A stretch of DNA of 64,000 nt from SKPH01 sp051748565 (GCA_051748565.1 JBNJHN010000002.1:1-64000), one strand, 5' to 3'. Positions 44,927-54,716 are shown, counted from the stretch's first letter. Notes: generated from the sequence alone by a model not told the origin. Translations and numbers: made by a program.

Positions 44927-45673
44927 TTGGTTGATCTTAGCAACTCCGAACGTTTTTTAACTGCTTTCTCCGCCATTGAACATGAAATGGAAAGGATCCT
45001 CAAGTTGAAGGATCACAGGCGCTTTTTCGAAATGGTTGAAAAAAGCGCACGGTTGAATCCGGTTATAGAGCGCTATCGTTTTGATTTAAAAGAGTATGGT
45101 GAATTACGCAATGCTATCGTGCATGATCGGGCCGGTGGTATTATTATTGCTGAGCCGAATGATCAAGCAGTAATGCATATTGAGAAGATTGCCAGGCTGC
45201 TTTTAAAACCGCCAAAGGTTGCGCCTTTATTTCTGAAAGAGGTGTTAGCATTATCAATCAGCCATAACGTATCAAGAGCAATCAGAGATTTAAGCCGCAT
45301 GTCTTATACCCAGATCCCTGTACTTGATGATAAAAGGGTTGCCGGATTATTAACTTCGAACATGATTGTAAAGTGGATGGGTATAAGTCTGGCTGAGAAT
45401 TCCTTCGATATAGACAACACTACTCTAATCGATGTTATAAATATTGTTGGCCATGAAGGTAACTATGAAATAATAGCGGCTAACAAGTCCCTCTTTGAAA
45501 TACCTGATTTATTCTATCACTGGCAGAACGAAGGAAGAAAACTTGAGGCTGTTTTGATTACAAAGCGAGGAGATTCTTCTGAGCCGCTGCTTGGTATAAT
45601 TACAAACCGTGACCTGCCTTTGATTCACAGGGAGCTGGAACAAAACAACTATTCTCAGGCTGAAGAATCCTGA
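44927..45673 (+). CDS. CBS-domain protein with helical N-terminal domain
   Basis: A 248-residue protein. Residues 1-95 are helical with ELRNAIVHDRAGG, which resembles the R-x4-6-H region of HEPN-like domains. Two CBS repeats follow (about 100-240), with MSYTQIPVLDDKRVAGLLTS and LLGIITNRDLP. CBS pairs sense adenine nucleotides. The start is TTG 44927, about ten bases after AGAGGGGG. The function is unknown; a nucleotide-regulated effector is an inference. Confidence 0.65.
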   Translation: MVDLSNSERFLTAFSAIEHEMERILKLKDHRRFFEMVEKSARLNPVIERYRFDLKEYGELRNAIVHDRAGGIIIAEPNDQAVMHIEKIARLLLKPPKVAPLFLKEVLALSISHNVSRAIRDLSRMSYTQIPVLDDKRVAGLLTSNMIVKWMGISLAENSFDIDNTTLIDVINIVGHEGNYEIIAANKSLFEIPDLFYHWQNEGRKLEAVLITKRGDSSEPLLGIITNRDLPLIHRELEQNNYSQAEES

Positions 45674-45751
45674 AAGCATTTTTCAAATCATTATGATATC
45701 ATAGTAACCTGAAGTATCTTGGCCAGCGCGAAAGTGGAAGGGAGCCCAAAT

Positions 45752-46552
45752 ATGATATTCAAGAAGTTTTGTCATCTTTGTTTATTTGGATTTGTTTGCT
45801 TGCTGATGCCTGTTATGCTTTTTATTACAGACGGTGGAAAACCGGAAATGGTTCCGGCGATTATAGATGGCGATGGTTTTATTAATGAAGATGGACGGGA
45901 TGAATCGTCAAATTTTTATGCCCTGATTTATGCACCTGAGAAGGACACGATTTCAGTACCCGAAAATAAAATTGAACCAGAGCCTGAAGTCGTACCCGAA
46001 CCTGAACCTGAACCCGAGCCTGAGCCTGAACCTGAACCCGAACCTGAACCAGAACCAGTGCCGTCAACCCGGACCGGTTCCGATTCGGCAGAGCCGGCAA
46101 CAGAGCAGCAGGTCACAGAGCAGACTGCTTCTCAATCCGGTTCTACCGGAAGTTCATCGGGCCTGAGTAATAAAGAGCAGCAAATGTTAAACCACATCAA
46201 TGAAGCAAGGAAAAATGCAGGCCTTTCTCCTCTCCGGGTTTGCAGTCAACTAACAGCAGCCGCCCGGGCAAAAAGTAAAGACATGGTTGAAAAAAATTAT
46301 TTCAGCCATACTTCACCGACCTATGGCGGTCTTCAAGGATTGCTCAGCCGTTTCGGGATTAGTTATCGCGCGGCTGGAGAGAACCTGGCCATGAATTCTA
46401 ACGGCAGCGTCAGTGCAGCCCATAATTCACTGATGGGTTCACCCGGCCACCGTGATAATATCCTGGGTCGTAATTACAGCGATGTAGGAATCGGCATTCA
46501 CATAAAAAGTGACGGATGTCATTATTACACCCAAATATTCGTAGGCCGTTAA
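45752..46552 (+). CDS. Secreted CAP/SCP-domain protein with PEPEP stalk
   Basis: About 266 residues from ATG 45752, after GAAGGGA. It has a signal peptide or anchor (about 5-25), a short acidic region, a Pro-Glu repeat tract (about 80-110), a Ser/Thr linker and a C-terminal CAP domain (about 145-266). The domain shows LNHINEARKNAGLSPL, KNYFSHTSPTYGG, AGENLAMN and GSPGHRDNILG, as in the YkwD and SafA-linked CAP family. The stalk probably crosses the wall. A similar stalk ends the LCP protein. Confidence 0.85.
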   Translation: MIFKKFCHLCLFGFVCLLMPVMLFITDGGKPEMVPAIIDGDGFINEDGRDESSNFYALIYAPEKDTISVPENKIEPEPEVVPEPEPEPEPEPEPEPEPEPEPVPSTRTGSDSAEPATEQQVTEQTASQSGSTGSSSGLSNKEQQMLNHINEARKNAGLSPLRVCSQLTAAARAKSKDMVEKNYFSHTSPTYGGLQGLLSRFGISYRAAGENLAMNSNGSVSAAHNSLMGSPGHRDNILGRNYSDVGIGIHIKSDGCHYYTQIFVGR

Positions 46553-46651
46553 AATTTCTGCTTTCTCTCTTGAGTAAGAATAGGCCCCGTTTGTTCGCTT
46601 CATTTATAAACCCTTTTGCTTGATTGATGATTGAGGACAGGAGGTGTCCAA

Positions 46652-47767
46652 ATGCTGAAAAAGTTATTTTTAACAGCAGTAACATTAATTGCTTTGGCGG
46701 TTCCCGCCAGCGCCCAAATTGAAGCAGAGCAAGTTCAACATGATAATTCAGTGCAGGAAAATTTCTACAGGGGACGGGTGCTCGAGATTCATGAAACAAA
46801 AGAGGATGAGCATGAATATTATACGGTTATTGAGCAGCAAGTATTGGTTCGTCTGACCAGTGGCCCTTACAGCGGAGAAACCATAACAATCTTTAATACA
46901 TTTTTTGAAGGTGATCCTGTTTATGATTTTTTGATCGAAGAAGGCCAGGAAGTTATCGTTGTTACTATGGGGGAAGAGGGATCCTTTGATCAGGCTTATG
47001 TCCAGGACATGGCAAGGGATCGAGGAGTTTACTACCTGATTGCTGTTTTCCTGATAGCGCTTTTGGTAGTAGGCCGGATGAAGGGCTTAAAGACAATTAT
47101 AACCCTGGCTGTCACCATCCTCCTGATATTTCAATTCCTTTTGCCTATGCTTCTGGCAGGCTACAGCCCGATTTTGCTGGCAATCATTACAGCTTCCCTG
47201 GCTATAACCTTTACCCTCTTTGTAATCGGCGGCCTGAATATGAAATCTCTGGTTGCCGTCCTGGGAACTGTTACCGGTGTATTCGTAGCCGGGCTTATGG
47301 CATTTTGGGCCGGTAGTTTAGCCCGGTTGACCGGGTTTGGCACACACGAGGCACAGATGCTTTACTTTATGGATCAATCAATCGATTTTCGGGGACTGCT
47401 TTTCGCCGGTATTATCATCGGCTCGCTGGGCGCTATTATCGACATCGGTATATCGGTTGCCTCTGCTGCTGCTGAAATCAGGCAGGCCTGCCCCGAGATT
47501 CATTTTAAAGAGCTTTTCGGAGGCGCGCTGAACGTTGGACGCGATGTGATGGGAACAATGGCCAATACATTGATTCTTGCTTACGTTGGTGCTGCTATCC
47601 CGATGCTGTTACTGGTAATGGGTTACGAGATTGATTTTCTAAAAGTCATAAACATGGACCTGATCGCTACAGAATTTGTACGCGGGATAGCCGGCAGTAT
47701 AGGGTTGATTGCAGCTGTCCCTGTCACTGCTGTTCTGGCCGCCTATTTTCTGGCTGATCACAGATGA
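46652..47767 (+). CDS. YibE/F-family membrane protein
   Basis: A 371-residue polytopic protein. ATG 46652 follows ACAGGAGG. It starts with a signal peptide (to about AASAQ-like PASAQ near residue 22), a periplasmic domain (about 25-125) and about seven membrane helices. The helical part has IDIGISVASAAAEI, the recognisable YibE/F signature. The function is unknown. Confidence 0.85.
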   Translation: MLKKLFLTAVTLIALAVPASAQIEAEQVQHDNSVQENFYRGRVLEIHETKEDEHEYYTVIEQQVLVRLTSGPYSGETITIFNTFFEGDPVYDFLIEEGQEVIVVTMGEEGSFDQAYVQDMARDRGVYYLIAVFLIALLVVGRMKGLKTIITLAVTILLIFQFLLPMLLAGYSPILLAIITASLAITFTLFVIGGLNMKSLVAVLGTVTGVFVAGLMAFWAGSLARLTGFGTHEAQMLYFMDQSIDFRGLLFAGIIIGSLGAIIDIGISVASAAAEIRQACPEIHFKELFGGALNVGRDVMGTMANTLILAYVGAAIPMLLLVMGYEIDFLKVINMDLIATEFVRGIAGSIGLIAAVPVTAVLAAYFLADHR

Positions 47768-47815
47768 TTGTTTAAGGTCAGTTAGATCGATGAAATAGCA
47801 GGAGGATTGATCATA

Positions 47816-49177
47816 ATGAAAAGTTTTGACTTGATAGTAATCGGCGGCGGAACTGCCGGAATGAACTTGCTTTACCGGGCAGCGGGAAAAGGTTGGAAGG
47901 TAGCTGTAATCGAATCAAGCTATTTGGGAGGGACCTGTATTAACGTCGGCTGCATTCCTTCAAAAACCCTGCTCCACTCGGGAAGGGTGATGCAGAAAGT
48001 ATGTGATGCCGGAGATTATGGCATTATTGTTGAAGCGCCGCGGGTTGACTGGCCGGCGGTGGTGCGCCGTAAAGACCGCCTTGTTGGGCGCATCCGCAGT
48101 CGTAGCTATGATAACGTCGATAAAAATAAAAATATTACCTTGATCGAGGGTGTAGCAGAGTTTAGCGGACCGCGTGAAATTGAAGTAAACGGAGAGAAGA
48201 TTACTGCTGCTAAAATAGTAATTGCAGCCGGCGCACGTCCTGCAATACCGCAGATTACAGGTTTGGACCGGGTTGACTACCTTAACTCCACTTCAGTCAT
48301 GGATATGCAGAAGCTGCCGGATAGTTTGTTGATCCTGGGCGGAGGTATCATTGCCCTTGAATTTTCACAGCTTTTTTCCCGCCTGGGAGTCGATGTGACT
48401 ATCCTTCAGCGCGGTAAACGGCTGGTTAAAGCCCTTGAACCTGAAATATCAGATGAAATATGCAGCATTTTAGAAAGTGAAGGGGTTGATGTTAAACTAG
48501 ATACTCAGATCATAGAAGTGGGTAAAGAGGGTTTAGGTATCTATGTTGTCGATAAAACTGATAACGGGCCGGTACGCTATAGAGCTGAAAAAATAATGCT
48601 GGCAGCTGGTAGAACACCAAACACCGACAGGCTTAAAGTAGAGCGTGTCGGAGTTGAAATTGATGAAGGGGGTTTTGTTAAGGTCGATTCAAATTATAAA
48701 ACCACTGCTGAAGGAATTTGGGCTATAGGTGATGTGATAGGCGGGATGATGTTTACCCATGTAGCCTGGCATGATGCATTCCTGCTTTCTGGTTACCTTT
48801 TACACGGCAGGGAGATCCCTGCCGAAAACAGATTAATTCCTTTTGCCATCTTTGCAGAACCGGAGATTTCAGGAGTCGGTATGGGCGAGGAAGAAGCTTA
48901 TAAAGCCGGTTATGAAGTTAAAATCCAGCGCTTTTACTTTGCTCATCATGGGCGGGCCCTGGCCGCAATGGAAACAAAGGGTTTTGTCAAACTGGTAATC
49001 GACAAAACAAATGGCAAGGTACTTGGAGCCCATATAATCGGTCCTGATGCAGGCGAAATGATTCACGAACTGGTCGCTGCTATCCGTTTCGGCGCAACAG
49101 TTTATGACCTGCAGGATATGATGCATATACATCCAACATTAACCGAGGCAATTAAGAGCGCCGCCTGGTCAGATTAA
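47816..49177 (+). CDS. Dihydrolipoamide-dehydrogenase-like flavin disulfide oxidoreductase
   Basis: A 453-residue FAD-dependent oxidoreductase. ATG 47816 follows AGGAGG. It has the FAD motif VIGGGTAGMN, the redox pair GGTCINVGCIPSK, the NAD site ILGGGIIALEFSQ, a GDVIGG FAD segment and the C-terminal dimerisation end HIHPTLTEA with the catalytic His. No lipoyl enzymes or mercury-resistance genes are nearby, so whether it acts on dihydrolipoamide or another disulfide is open. Confidence 0.88.
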   Translation: MKSFDLIVIGGGTAGMNLLYRAAGKGWKVAVIESSYLGGTCINVGCIPSKTLLHSGRVMQKVCDAGDYGIIVEAPRVDWPAVVRRKDRLVGRIRSRSYDNVDKNKNITLIEGVAEFSGPREIEVNGEKITAAKIVIAAGARPAIPQITGLDRVDYLNSTSVMDMQKLPDSLLILGGGIIALEFSQLFSRLGVDVTILQRGKRLVKALEPEISDEICSILESEGVDVKLDTQIIEVGKEGLGIYVVDKTDNGPVRYRAEKIMLAAGRTPNTDRLKVERVGVEIDEGGFVKVDSNYKTTAEGIWAIGDVIGGMMFTHVAWHDAFLLSGYLLHGREIPAENRLIPFAIFAEPEISGVGMGEEEAYKAGYEVKIQRFYFAHHGRALAAMETKGFVKLVIDKTNGKVLGAHIIGPDAGEMIHELVAAIRFGATVYDLQDMMHIHPTLTEAIKSAAWSD

Positions 49178-49257
49178 TAAAAAAACGGGATGGAATTTTA
49201 AACATGGAGTCGTCGCTGTTTTGAATTCGTTTCCAGCTTATTTCGATTTTATTTGAG

Positions 49258-50430
49258 TTATCCAAAAAAAGTGCTGATAAACTTACTGATTACGTCCGCA
49301 CCACCGATAATAGTGCCAATGCTACTTCCCAGGTTGGCGAAGACAACAACCAGGAGGATATGGGTTACCTTGTTGCGCCAAAAACCACGGAAGGTATGAA
49401 TGTCTTCAGCAAGATTTTCGAAGTCATTCACATTTGGTTTTCTGACAATAGCTTCAGTTAAGCCGGCAAACCAGCCGGCAGCCAGTAGTGGACTTAGAGA
49501 ACTGATTGGCGCTACAACGAAAGCGGTTAAAATGGACAGTGGATGGGCGAAAGCGAGTGCGGCTCCTAAAACTCCCAGGGACCCGTTCCAGAGAATCCAG
49601 CTTACCATTTGATCTATTCCTGTTGCCCTGTCAACAGAAAATGTCGATGCAATTATGGTAATTATTAATATGGGAATGGCCCAGGCAATAATTTTAGTTA
49701 TTTTTGAAGGCGGCAAAATTTTTGAAAGCTCTGCCAGATCGTTATCGATATGCAGTTCCTTCTTAATACCGGGAATGTGGCCCGCTCCCAACACAGCCAC
49801 AATTTTGCTGCCGGGTGCTGTTTTTATTTTCTGAGCGAGAAAGCGGTCTCTTTCGTCAATTACAATTGATTTTAGTTGTGGAAAAGCACGGGATAGTTCT
49901 TCCAGGGCGGCGCTGAGCATGTCCTGGCTTTTCATCTTTTCCAGATCTTCCTCGGTCAACTCTTCACTTGCCAGCGTACTCAACATAAAATTAAAGAACA
50001 ATTTAAGTTTGCCCCAAAAACCAAGCTTTCGCCATAAACGGAGCATTGTAACCTGGATATCACGATCAGCAAGGCAGAGTTCGGCACCGACTTCTTTAGC
50101 TGATGTAATACCCTGGATCATCTCCTGACCTGGCTGTATCCCGAATTGCCTGGCCAATTTTTTTTGATATGAGGATAAAGCCAGTTTTACTAAAAGCAGT
50201 AGTGCCTTACCTTCTTTAACAATCTTGACTACATCAGTGTTTTTCCACTTTTCCGCATCGACTATAGATTGATAGCGGGATTCGCAAAGTTCTACGCATA
50301 CAGTATCCGGTTTTTCAGTTTCGATAAGCTCCTTGACTTCATCGACACTTTTTCTTGAAACGTGGGCTGTACCGATTAATATTATTTGGCGATCATCTAT
50401 ATCTATACGATGGACATTGTCATTGGTCAA
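49258..50430 (-). CDS. TraB-family membrane protein
   Basis: About 390 residues from TTG 50430, preceded by AGGAT; the frame extends back to 50571 but the extra N-terminal residues look unrelated to the family. Conserved parts are LIGTAHVSRKSVDEV near the start, VELCESR, LADRDIQVT and VLGAGHIPGI. Four or five hydrophobic segments fill the C-terminal third. The family relates to enterococcal TraB pheromone-shutdown proteins and archaeal homologues; biochemical function is not settled. Confidence 0.85.
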   Translation of the reverse strand: MTNDNVHRIDIDDRQIILIGTAHVSRKSVDEVKELIETEKPDTVCVELCESRYQSIVDAEKWKNTDVVKIVKEGKALLLLVKLALSSYQKKLARQFGIQPGQEMIQGITSAKEVGAELCLADRDIQVTMLRLWRKLGFWGKLKLFFNFMLSTLASEELTEEDLEKMKSQDMLSAALEELSRAFPQLKSIVIDERDRFLAQKIKTAPGSKIVAVLGAGHIPGIKKELHIDNDLAELSKILPPSKITKIIAWAIPILIITIIASTFSVDRATGIDQMVSWILWNGSLGVLGAALAFAHPLSILTAFVVAPISSLSPLLAAGWFAGLTEAIVRKPNVNDFENLAEDIHTFRGFWRNKVTHILLVVVFANLGSSIGTIIGGADVISKFISTFFG

Positions 50431-50572
50431 ATAATCACATCCTGCCGGTATTTCATTCTTAACAAGAGTAATAATATCATATTTTAATACTTCAAGGGGA
50501 CAGGGTATAAATTTTATAATCACCGAATTCTTTACAGATCCAGCTACAGCTGTACATATAATATAAAACATT

Positions 50573-51349
50573 TTACTTTTTTCGTATCATATTCTGTACG
50601 GAGCCCTTACTGATTCTCAATGCTGCAGAAATTCTCCTTATGGATAATCCGTGTTTATTATGTAAAATAGAAACAGTAGCCGGAAGGCTTTTATACTTTT
50701 TAATGCTTGACATATCTGTAATGCCGGCATTTTTTAGTTCTGCCTCTACTATATGATTTATTCTTTCATCGGATAACTGATTATCAGGTAGTTCCAGGAA
50801 AGATTCATGTACCGGTATTTTTAAGAGACGGTTGTATTCTTTGATTGCAACAGATAAGTTTTGGTTGATGAAGTTTAAAATACTGGTATCAACAAATGTA
50901 TTGATTTCAGCATCTCGATAACAGCAGTCACTTGACCACCGGTATTTTTCTACTTCGTCACATATACCGGCTTTGACGGGGTTTTGATGTATATATCTTA
51001 GAACGGTAAATAGATACTTTTCATCATCAATGCTTTCGCTATCGTACCTGTTTTGGAATAGATGACCCACCCTGTTATACTTTTTATTAAAGTAGATTGC
51101 GTAAGCTGTACTGAGGCTATGCATTGCCGCGGTTAACTGTCCGTCAATTTCCCGCAGCAGCACATGGAGATGGTTGTCCATAAGACAGTAAGCAATAACA
51201 GAAATAAAGCCCTTGTCAACCTGCTTCTGCAGAAGCTCTAAAAATTTATGACGATCCTGGTTGTTTTTAAAAATCAGGTTGCGGTTATTTCCGCGCAGCA
51301 TAACATGGTAATATCCACTCTCGGATTTCATGCGGGCAGTTCTGACCAT
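50573..51349 (-). CDS. RAYT: REP-associated Y1 tyrosine transposase
   Basis: A 258-residue single-strand transposase of the IS200-like Y1 group. It has GYYHVMLRGNNR at the start, the HUH motif DNHLHVLL near residue 63, and the tyrosine segment LRYIHQNPVKAG near residue 111. After residue about 165 is a C-terminal extension with a helix-turn-helix (ISAALRISKGSVQNM), as in RAYTs. ATG 51349 follows AAAGGAG. A REP-like element lies 40 bases upstream and two more occur at 30.6 kb, so it is probably the mobiliser of those elements. Confidence 0.9.
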   Translation of the reverse strand: MVRTARMKSESGYYHVMLRGNNRNLIFKNNQDRHKFLELLQKQVDKGFISVIAYCLMDNHLHVLLREIDGQLTAAMHSLSTAYAIYFNKKYNRVGHLFQNRYDSESIDDEKYLFTVLRYIHQNPVKAGICDEVEKYRWSSDCCYRDAEINTFVDTSILNFINQNLSVAIKEYNRLLKIPVHESFLELPDNQLSDERINHIVEAELKNAGITDMSSIKKYKSLPATVSILHNKHGLSIRRISAALRISKGSVQNMIRKK

Positions 51350-51388
51350 ATGATGGGTCTCCTTTACAATGGATGAATTGTATCACAT

Positions 51389-51423
51389 ATATTTTTAGTA
51401 CACAACCTCCGTCCCTGTGTACT
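51389..51423 (-). repeat. REP-like element, copy 3, beside the RAYT gene
   Basis: Read on the minus strand, AGTACACAGGGACGG continues AGGTTGTGTACTAAAAATAT. AGTACACA and TGTGTACT form an eight-base perfect stem. It matches the elements at 30636 and 30678 over the full core, flank included (AAAAATAT). It separates the RAYT gene from rlmD. Confidence 0.88.
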
Positions 51424-51431
51424 GTTATCTG

Positions 51432-52802
51432 TCAATTTGGGGTATGTTCTATTAATGTTATTGTTTCCACGTGGCTGGTATGAGGGAACATGTCGATGGG
51501 TTGAACCTGGCGGATTTTGAATTGTTTTTGCAGCAGCTGTTTTAAGTCGCGGGCCAGGGTAGAAGGGTTGCAGGAGATATAAATAATCCGTTCCGGTTTA
51601 GCTGCTGCTGCTGATTCAAGCAGGTCCGGGGAGCAGCCGCCGCGTGGCGGATTGAGATATAACGTTATCGGATGTTCACCCTTAAGAAGCAAACCGGAGA
51701 TTTCTTCAGCCCGGCCATTGATAAATTTAACATTGTTAATATTATTTAATATGGCATTAGCCTTGGCATCATCGATAGCAGAGCTTTCTGAATCGATGCC
51801 AAGCACAGTACCTGCTTTTCTGCTCAGGTAAAGAGCAAAGTTACCGGTACCGCAATATAAATCGTATGCAGTACGCGGACTGCCGGCCAGCTTTGCGGCT
51901 TCTTTGTAGAGTACTGCAGCCTGTCTGGGATTGACCTGGAAAAAAGATTTTGGTGATATGCGGTAGCGGTAAGGAGTAATTTCTTCCTCGAGGAAAGCTT
52001 GTCCGAAAAGGCTGTGATGTTTAATATTTAAGCCTTTATTCCCGGGTTGTAAAAGTGTGACCCCGGATAATAGATGACCTGCTTCACCGGATATCAGATT
52101 TGCCAATTTTTCCAGGCTGCCGGGGCTGCTGTTTACTTTGCCTGGAAGGGTAACCAGGCATCGATTGGTAGAAAATGAAGAGCGAATTACAGCACCGGTG
52201 ACAGGTAAAGGGTTTCTATTCTTTCCGCTTTTCATGTCGAAAAATTTTTGTCCGGAAGTACGGATATGATTGATCATTTGAGCAATCAGAGGGTGTTGGA
52301 CCAGGCAGTCTTCAATATCGATGATCCGATGACTTTTTTCTTCAAAAAAGCCTGCTATTACCCGTCCGCTATCAAAGCCAAGGTGAATTTGTGCTTTGTT
52401 GCGAAAGCGCCATGGTTCATCCATGCCGATGATCGGTAAAACCGGAACCTCAATTGCAGCAATTCTGTGCAGGGTTTCAGTTACCATTTCCCGCTTCCAG
52501 GCCAACTGTTTTTTATAATCCAGATGCTGAAGCTGGCAGCCCCCACAGTGCTTGAAATAGGGGCAGGGAGGAGATATCCTTTGTTCGGCAGTACTGATTA
52601 GCGAAAGCAGGGTTGCTTCCGCATAATTTCTGTGAACCGCAGTTATCTTAATTTCTACTTTTTCGCAGGGCAGAGCACCAGGCACAAATATTGTAAAACC
52701 ATTTTTCTTTCCCACGCCTTCTCCGCGGTGATTCAGGTCTGTAATTTCCAGCTCTGATATTTCCCCTTCTCTACAGGGCGGGTCGGTTCTTTGGTCGGTC
52801 AT
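51432..52802 (-). CDS. rlmD: 23S rRNA (uracil-5-)-methyltransferase RlmD family
   Basis: About 456 residues from ATG 52802, after GAGGTGG; a longer frame to 52832 lacks a site. An N-terminal TRAM domain (about 10-65) precedes the [4Fe-4S] site CPYFKHCGGCQLQH, then the Rossmann SAM domain with DLYCGTGNFALYLS, LNPPRGG and the catalytic ISCNPSTLARD. It methylates 23S rRNA uracil; position 1939 versus 747 or 54 of tRNA cannot be decided. Confidence 0.93.
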   Translation of the reverse strand: MTDQRTDPPCREGEISELEITDLNHRGEGVGKKNGFTIFVPGALPCEKVEIKITAVHRNYAEATLLSLISTAEQRISPPCPYFKHCGGCQLQHLDYKKQLAWKREMVTETLHRIAAIEVPVLPIIGMDEPWRFRNKAQIHLGFDSGRVIAGFFEEKSHRIIDIEDCLVQHPLIAQMINHIRTSGQKFFDMKSGKNRNPLPVTGAVIRSSFSTNRCLVTLPGKVNSSPGSLEKLANLISGEAGHLLSGVTLLQPGNKGLNIKHHSLFGQAFLEEEITPYRYRISPKSFFQVNPRQAAVLYKEAAKLAGSPRTAYDLYCGTGNFALYLSRKAGTVLGIDSESSAIDDAKANAILNNINNVKFINGRAEEISGLLLKGEHPITLYLNPPRGGCSPDLLESAAAAKPERIIYISCNPSTLARDLKQLLQKQFKIRQVQPIDMFPHTSHVETITLIEHTPN

Positions 52803-52967
52803 GGCTCCACCTCTCCTCCGAAAGCTATGCAAGCGGCTGAAATTGTGATTTTATTATATAATACTTGTCCAGATCGACCATTTATGTGGACCTTGTGTAA
52901 TTGATCAACTATAATTAGGCTGACAAGCTCATTAATTTCAAGAATAATTATGAGAAGGAGTAGCTTA

Positions 52968-53321
52968 ATGCAGAAGCCGAAAAATGGTATCCACCCACAG
53001 AATTCCAATTCTAAACTGCCACTGTTTTCGCTTATGTTCGGTGTTGGAAGCATAGCCGGTTTATTAATATCAATTGCTTTAGCTTTAACAATTGAAGTAA
53101 TCGGTGCTGTGTCATTATTCCGAGGGCTGGTTTTGCCTCTTTCCATTGCGGCAATCTTTATCGGTGCTATTGCCGCAAACAAGATTTCTGAAGATGATTT
53201 AAAAGGCCGGACTCAGGCTCGTGTAGGAATAATCCTCGGTGTGGTTGCCTTTGGCCTTATAATCCTGGGTTTTCTTGCAGCAGCTGTAATATTTATACCC
53301 CTGCGTTTGCTGGGGGCATAA
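52968..53321 (+). CDS. Small hydrophobic membrane protein
   Basis: A 117-residue protein with three hydrophobic segments (about 25-45, 52-70, 92-112). ATG 52968 follows GAAGGAG. It resembles DUF4190-type small membrane proteins with the phrase ARVGIILGVVAFGLIILGF, but I do not call the family firmly. It is on the opposite strand to rlmD. Confidence 0.6.
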   Translation: MQKPKNGIHPQNSNSKLPLFSLMFGVGSIAGLLISIALALTIEVIGAVSLFRGLVLPLSIAAIFIGAIAANKISEDDLKGRTQARVGIILGVVAFGLIILGFLAAAVIFIPLRLLGA

Positions 53322-53336
53322 GCAGGCAAAGATTGC

Positions 53337-54716
53337 TTAATTACCGGACGCAGCTTTCAGTTTTTCATTGCTTGAAAAGAAATAGGCCCGATGACGTTTA
53401 ATTAACCACATGGCCAGTATAAATGAAAACAGGTCGGCCAGGGGAAAGGCCAGCCATATCCCGATCAGGTCAAGGAAAAGCGGCAGAAGGATGAGCAAGG
53501 GGATCAAAAAGAGAACCTGCCTGGCCAGCGATAAGATGAGGGCTTCCCTTGCTTTGCCGAGAGCCTGAAAAACTCCGGCGGTTATTATTTGCATACCGAC
53601 TGTCATCGAGAGGGCAAACATTATCCGCAGGGCACTTTTTCCCATTTCGATTGCTGCAGGATCGCTTGTAAAAACCATCATCAGGGGACCGGGTATAGCC
53701 ATCACCAGCAGGAAAGCCCCGAAAGCAATATATGTAGAAACTTTCATAGACAGGATAATTGACTCATTTACCCGCAATTTTTTTCTGGCCCCGTAATTAT
53801 AACCAACCAGGGGCAGCATGCCCTGAACTACCCCCAAAATTGGCATTAGCGTGAACATCATAACCCTGTGAATAATTCCCAGTACTGCTATCGCCAGGTC
53901 ACCACCATAATGTATAAGCAGGTTATTGGCAATTATGAGCATCACGCTGGCCGATCCCTGACGGGCAAATGCGGAAGCACCTATAGCTAATATTTCCCTG
54001 ATCAGGCCAAAACGGGGAGTTAGATAGCGAAACCTGATCATAAGTGAACTTCTCCCGGAAAAGAAGTAGAGAAATAGATATGCAGCCGTGATCCCCTGTG
54101 CAGCAACTGTGCCGTAAGCTGCACCCCTGATCCCCATATTCAGGGCAAACATAAAAAAGGGGGTGAATAATATATTGAGAACTGATGACATGATCGTCGA
54201 CAGCATAGCGGTTTTGGCATTTCCTTCGGCACGGATAATGTTTTGTACCGAGAAGCCGAATGCAAAAGAGATTGTTCCGTAGAGGATTATACCCAGGTAA
54301 TCACGGGCGTAGGGCATAATTGTTATGCTTGAGCCAAAAAGTTTCAACATCGGTGTTAAATAAATCAGACCTAAGAGAGCTCCGATAAAGCTTACTACCA
54401 GGACTATGCTTATAATGTTGCCTAAGGCCCGGTTGGCTTTATCAAGATCATTGGCGCCGAGGGCTCTTGAGATTACCGAACCGCCGCCAATACCAAGGGC
54501 GCTGCTCAGGGCAAGAAAGATCATCTGAACCGGAAATGATATGGCCACTGCCGCCACACCGGTTGTGCCTACTCCCCTGGCAATATAAATTGTATCGATT
54601 ACGCTGTGCAGTGCCATGACGAGCATAGCGACTGAAGCCGGCACAGCCAGACTAACGAGCAACTGGGGGATCGGGTCTGTACCCAGTCTTTCACTTTGCT
54701 GTTTCAAATAGGTCAA
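53337..54716 (-). CDS. MATE-family multidrug efflux transporter
   Basis: A 459-residue, twelve-helix antiporter of the MATE/NorM type. The start reads DPIPQLLVSLAVPASVAMLVMALHSVIDTIYIARGVGTTGVAAVAISFP; the pseudo-repeat begins near residue 230. ATG 54716 precedes a typical Na+ or H+-coupled drug exporter. Substrate specificity is not predictable. Confidence 0.93.
   Translation of the reverse strand: MTYLKQQSERLGTDPIPQLLVSLAVPASVAMLVMALHSVIDTIYIARGVGTTGVAAVAISFPVQMIFLALSSALGIGGGSVISRALGANDLDKANRALGNIISIVLVVSFIGALLGLIYLTPMLKLFGSSITIMPYARDYLGIILYGTISFAFGFSVQNIIRAEGNAKTAMLSTIMSSVLNILFTPFFMFALNMGIRGAAYGTVAAQGITAAYLFLYFFSGRSSLMIRFRYLTPRFGLIREILAIGASAFARQGSASVMLIIANNLLIHYGGDLAIAVLGIIHRVMMFTLMPILGVVQGMLPLVGYNYGARKKLRVNESIILSMKVSTYIAFGAFLLVMAIPGPLMMVFTSDPAAIEMGKSALRIMFALSMTVGMQIITAGVFQALGKAREALILSLARQVLFLIPLLILLPLFLDLIGIWLAFPLADLFSFILAMWLIKRHRAYFFSSNEKLKAASGN

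Noticed and set aside
50431..50571. N-terminal extension of the TraB-like protein
   Set aside because: The family starts near NVHRI; the extra 47 residues lack similarity and the TTG at 50430 has a plausible ribosome-binding site.
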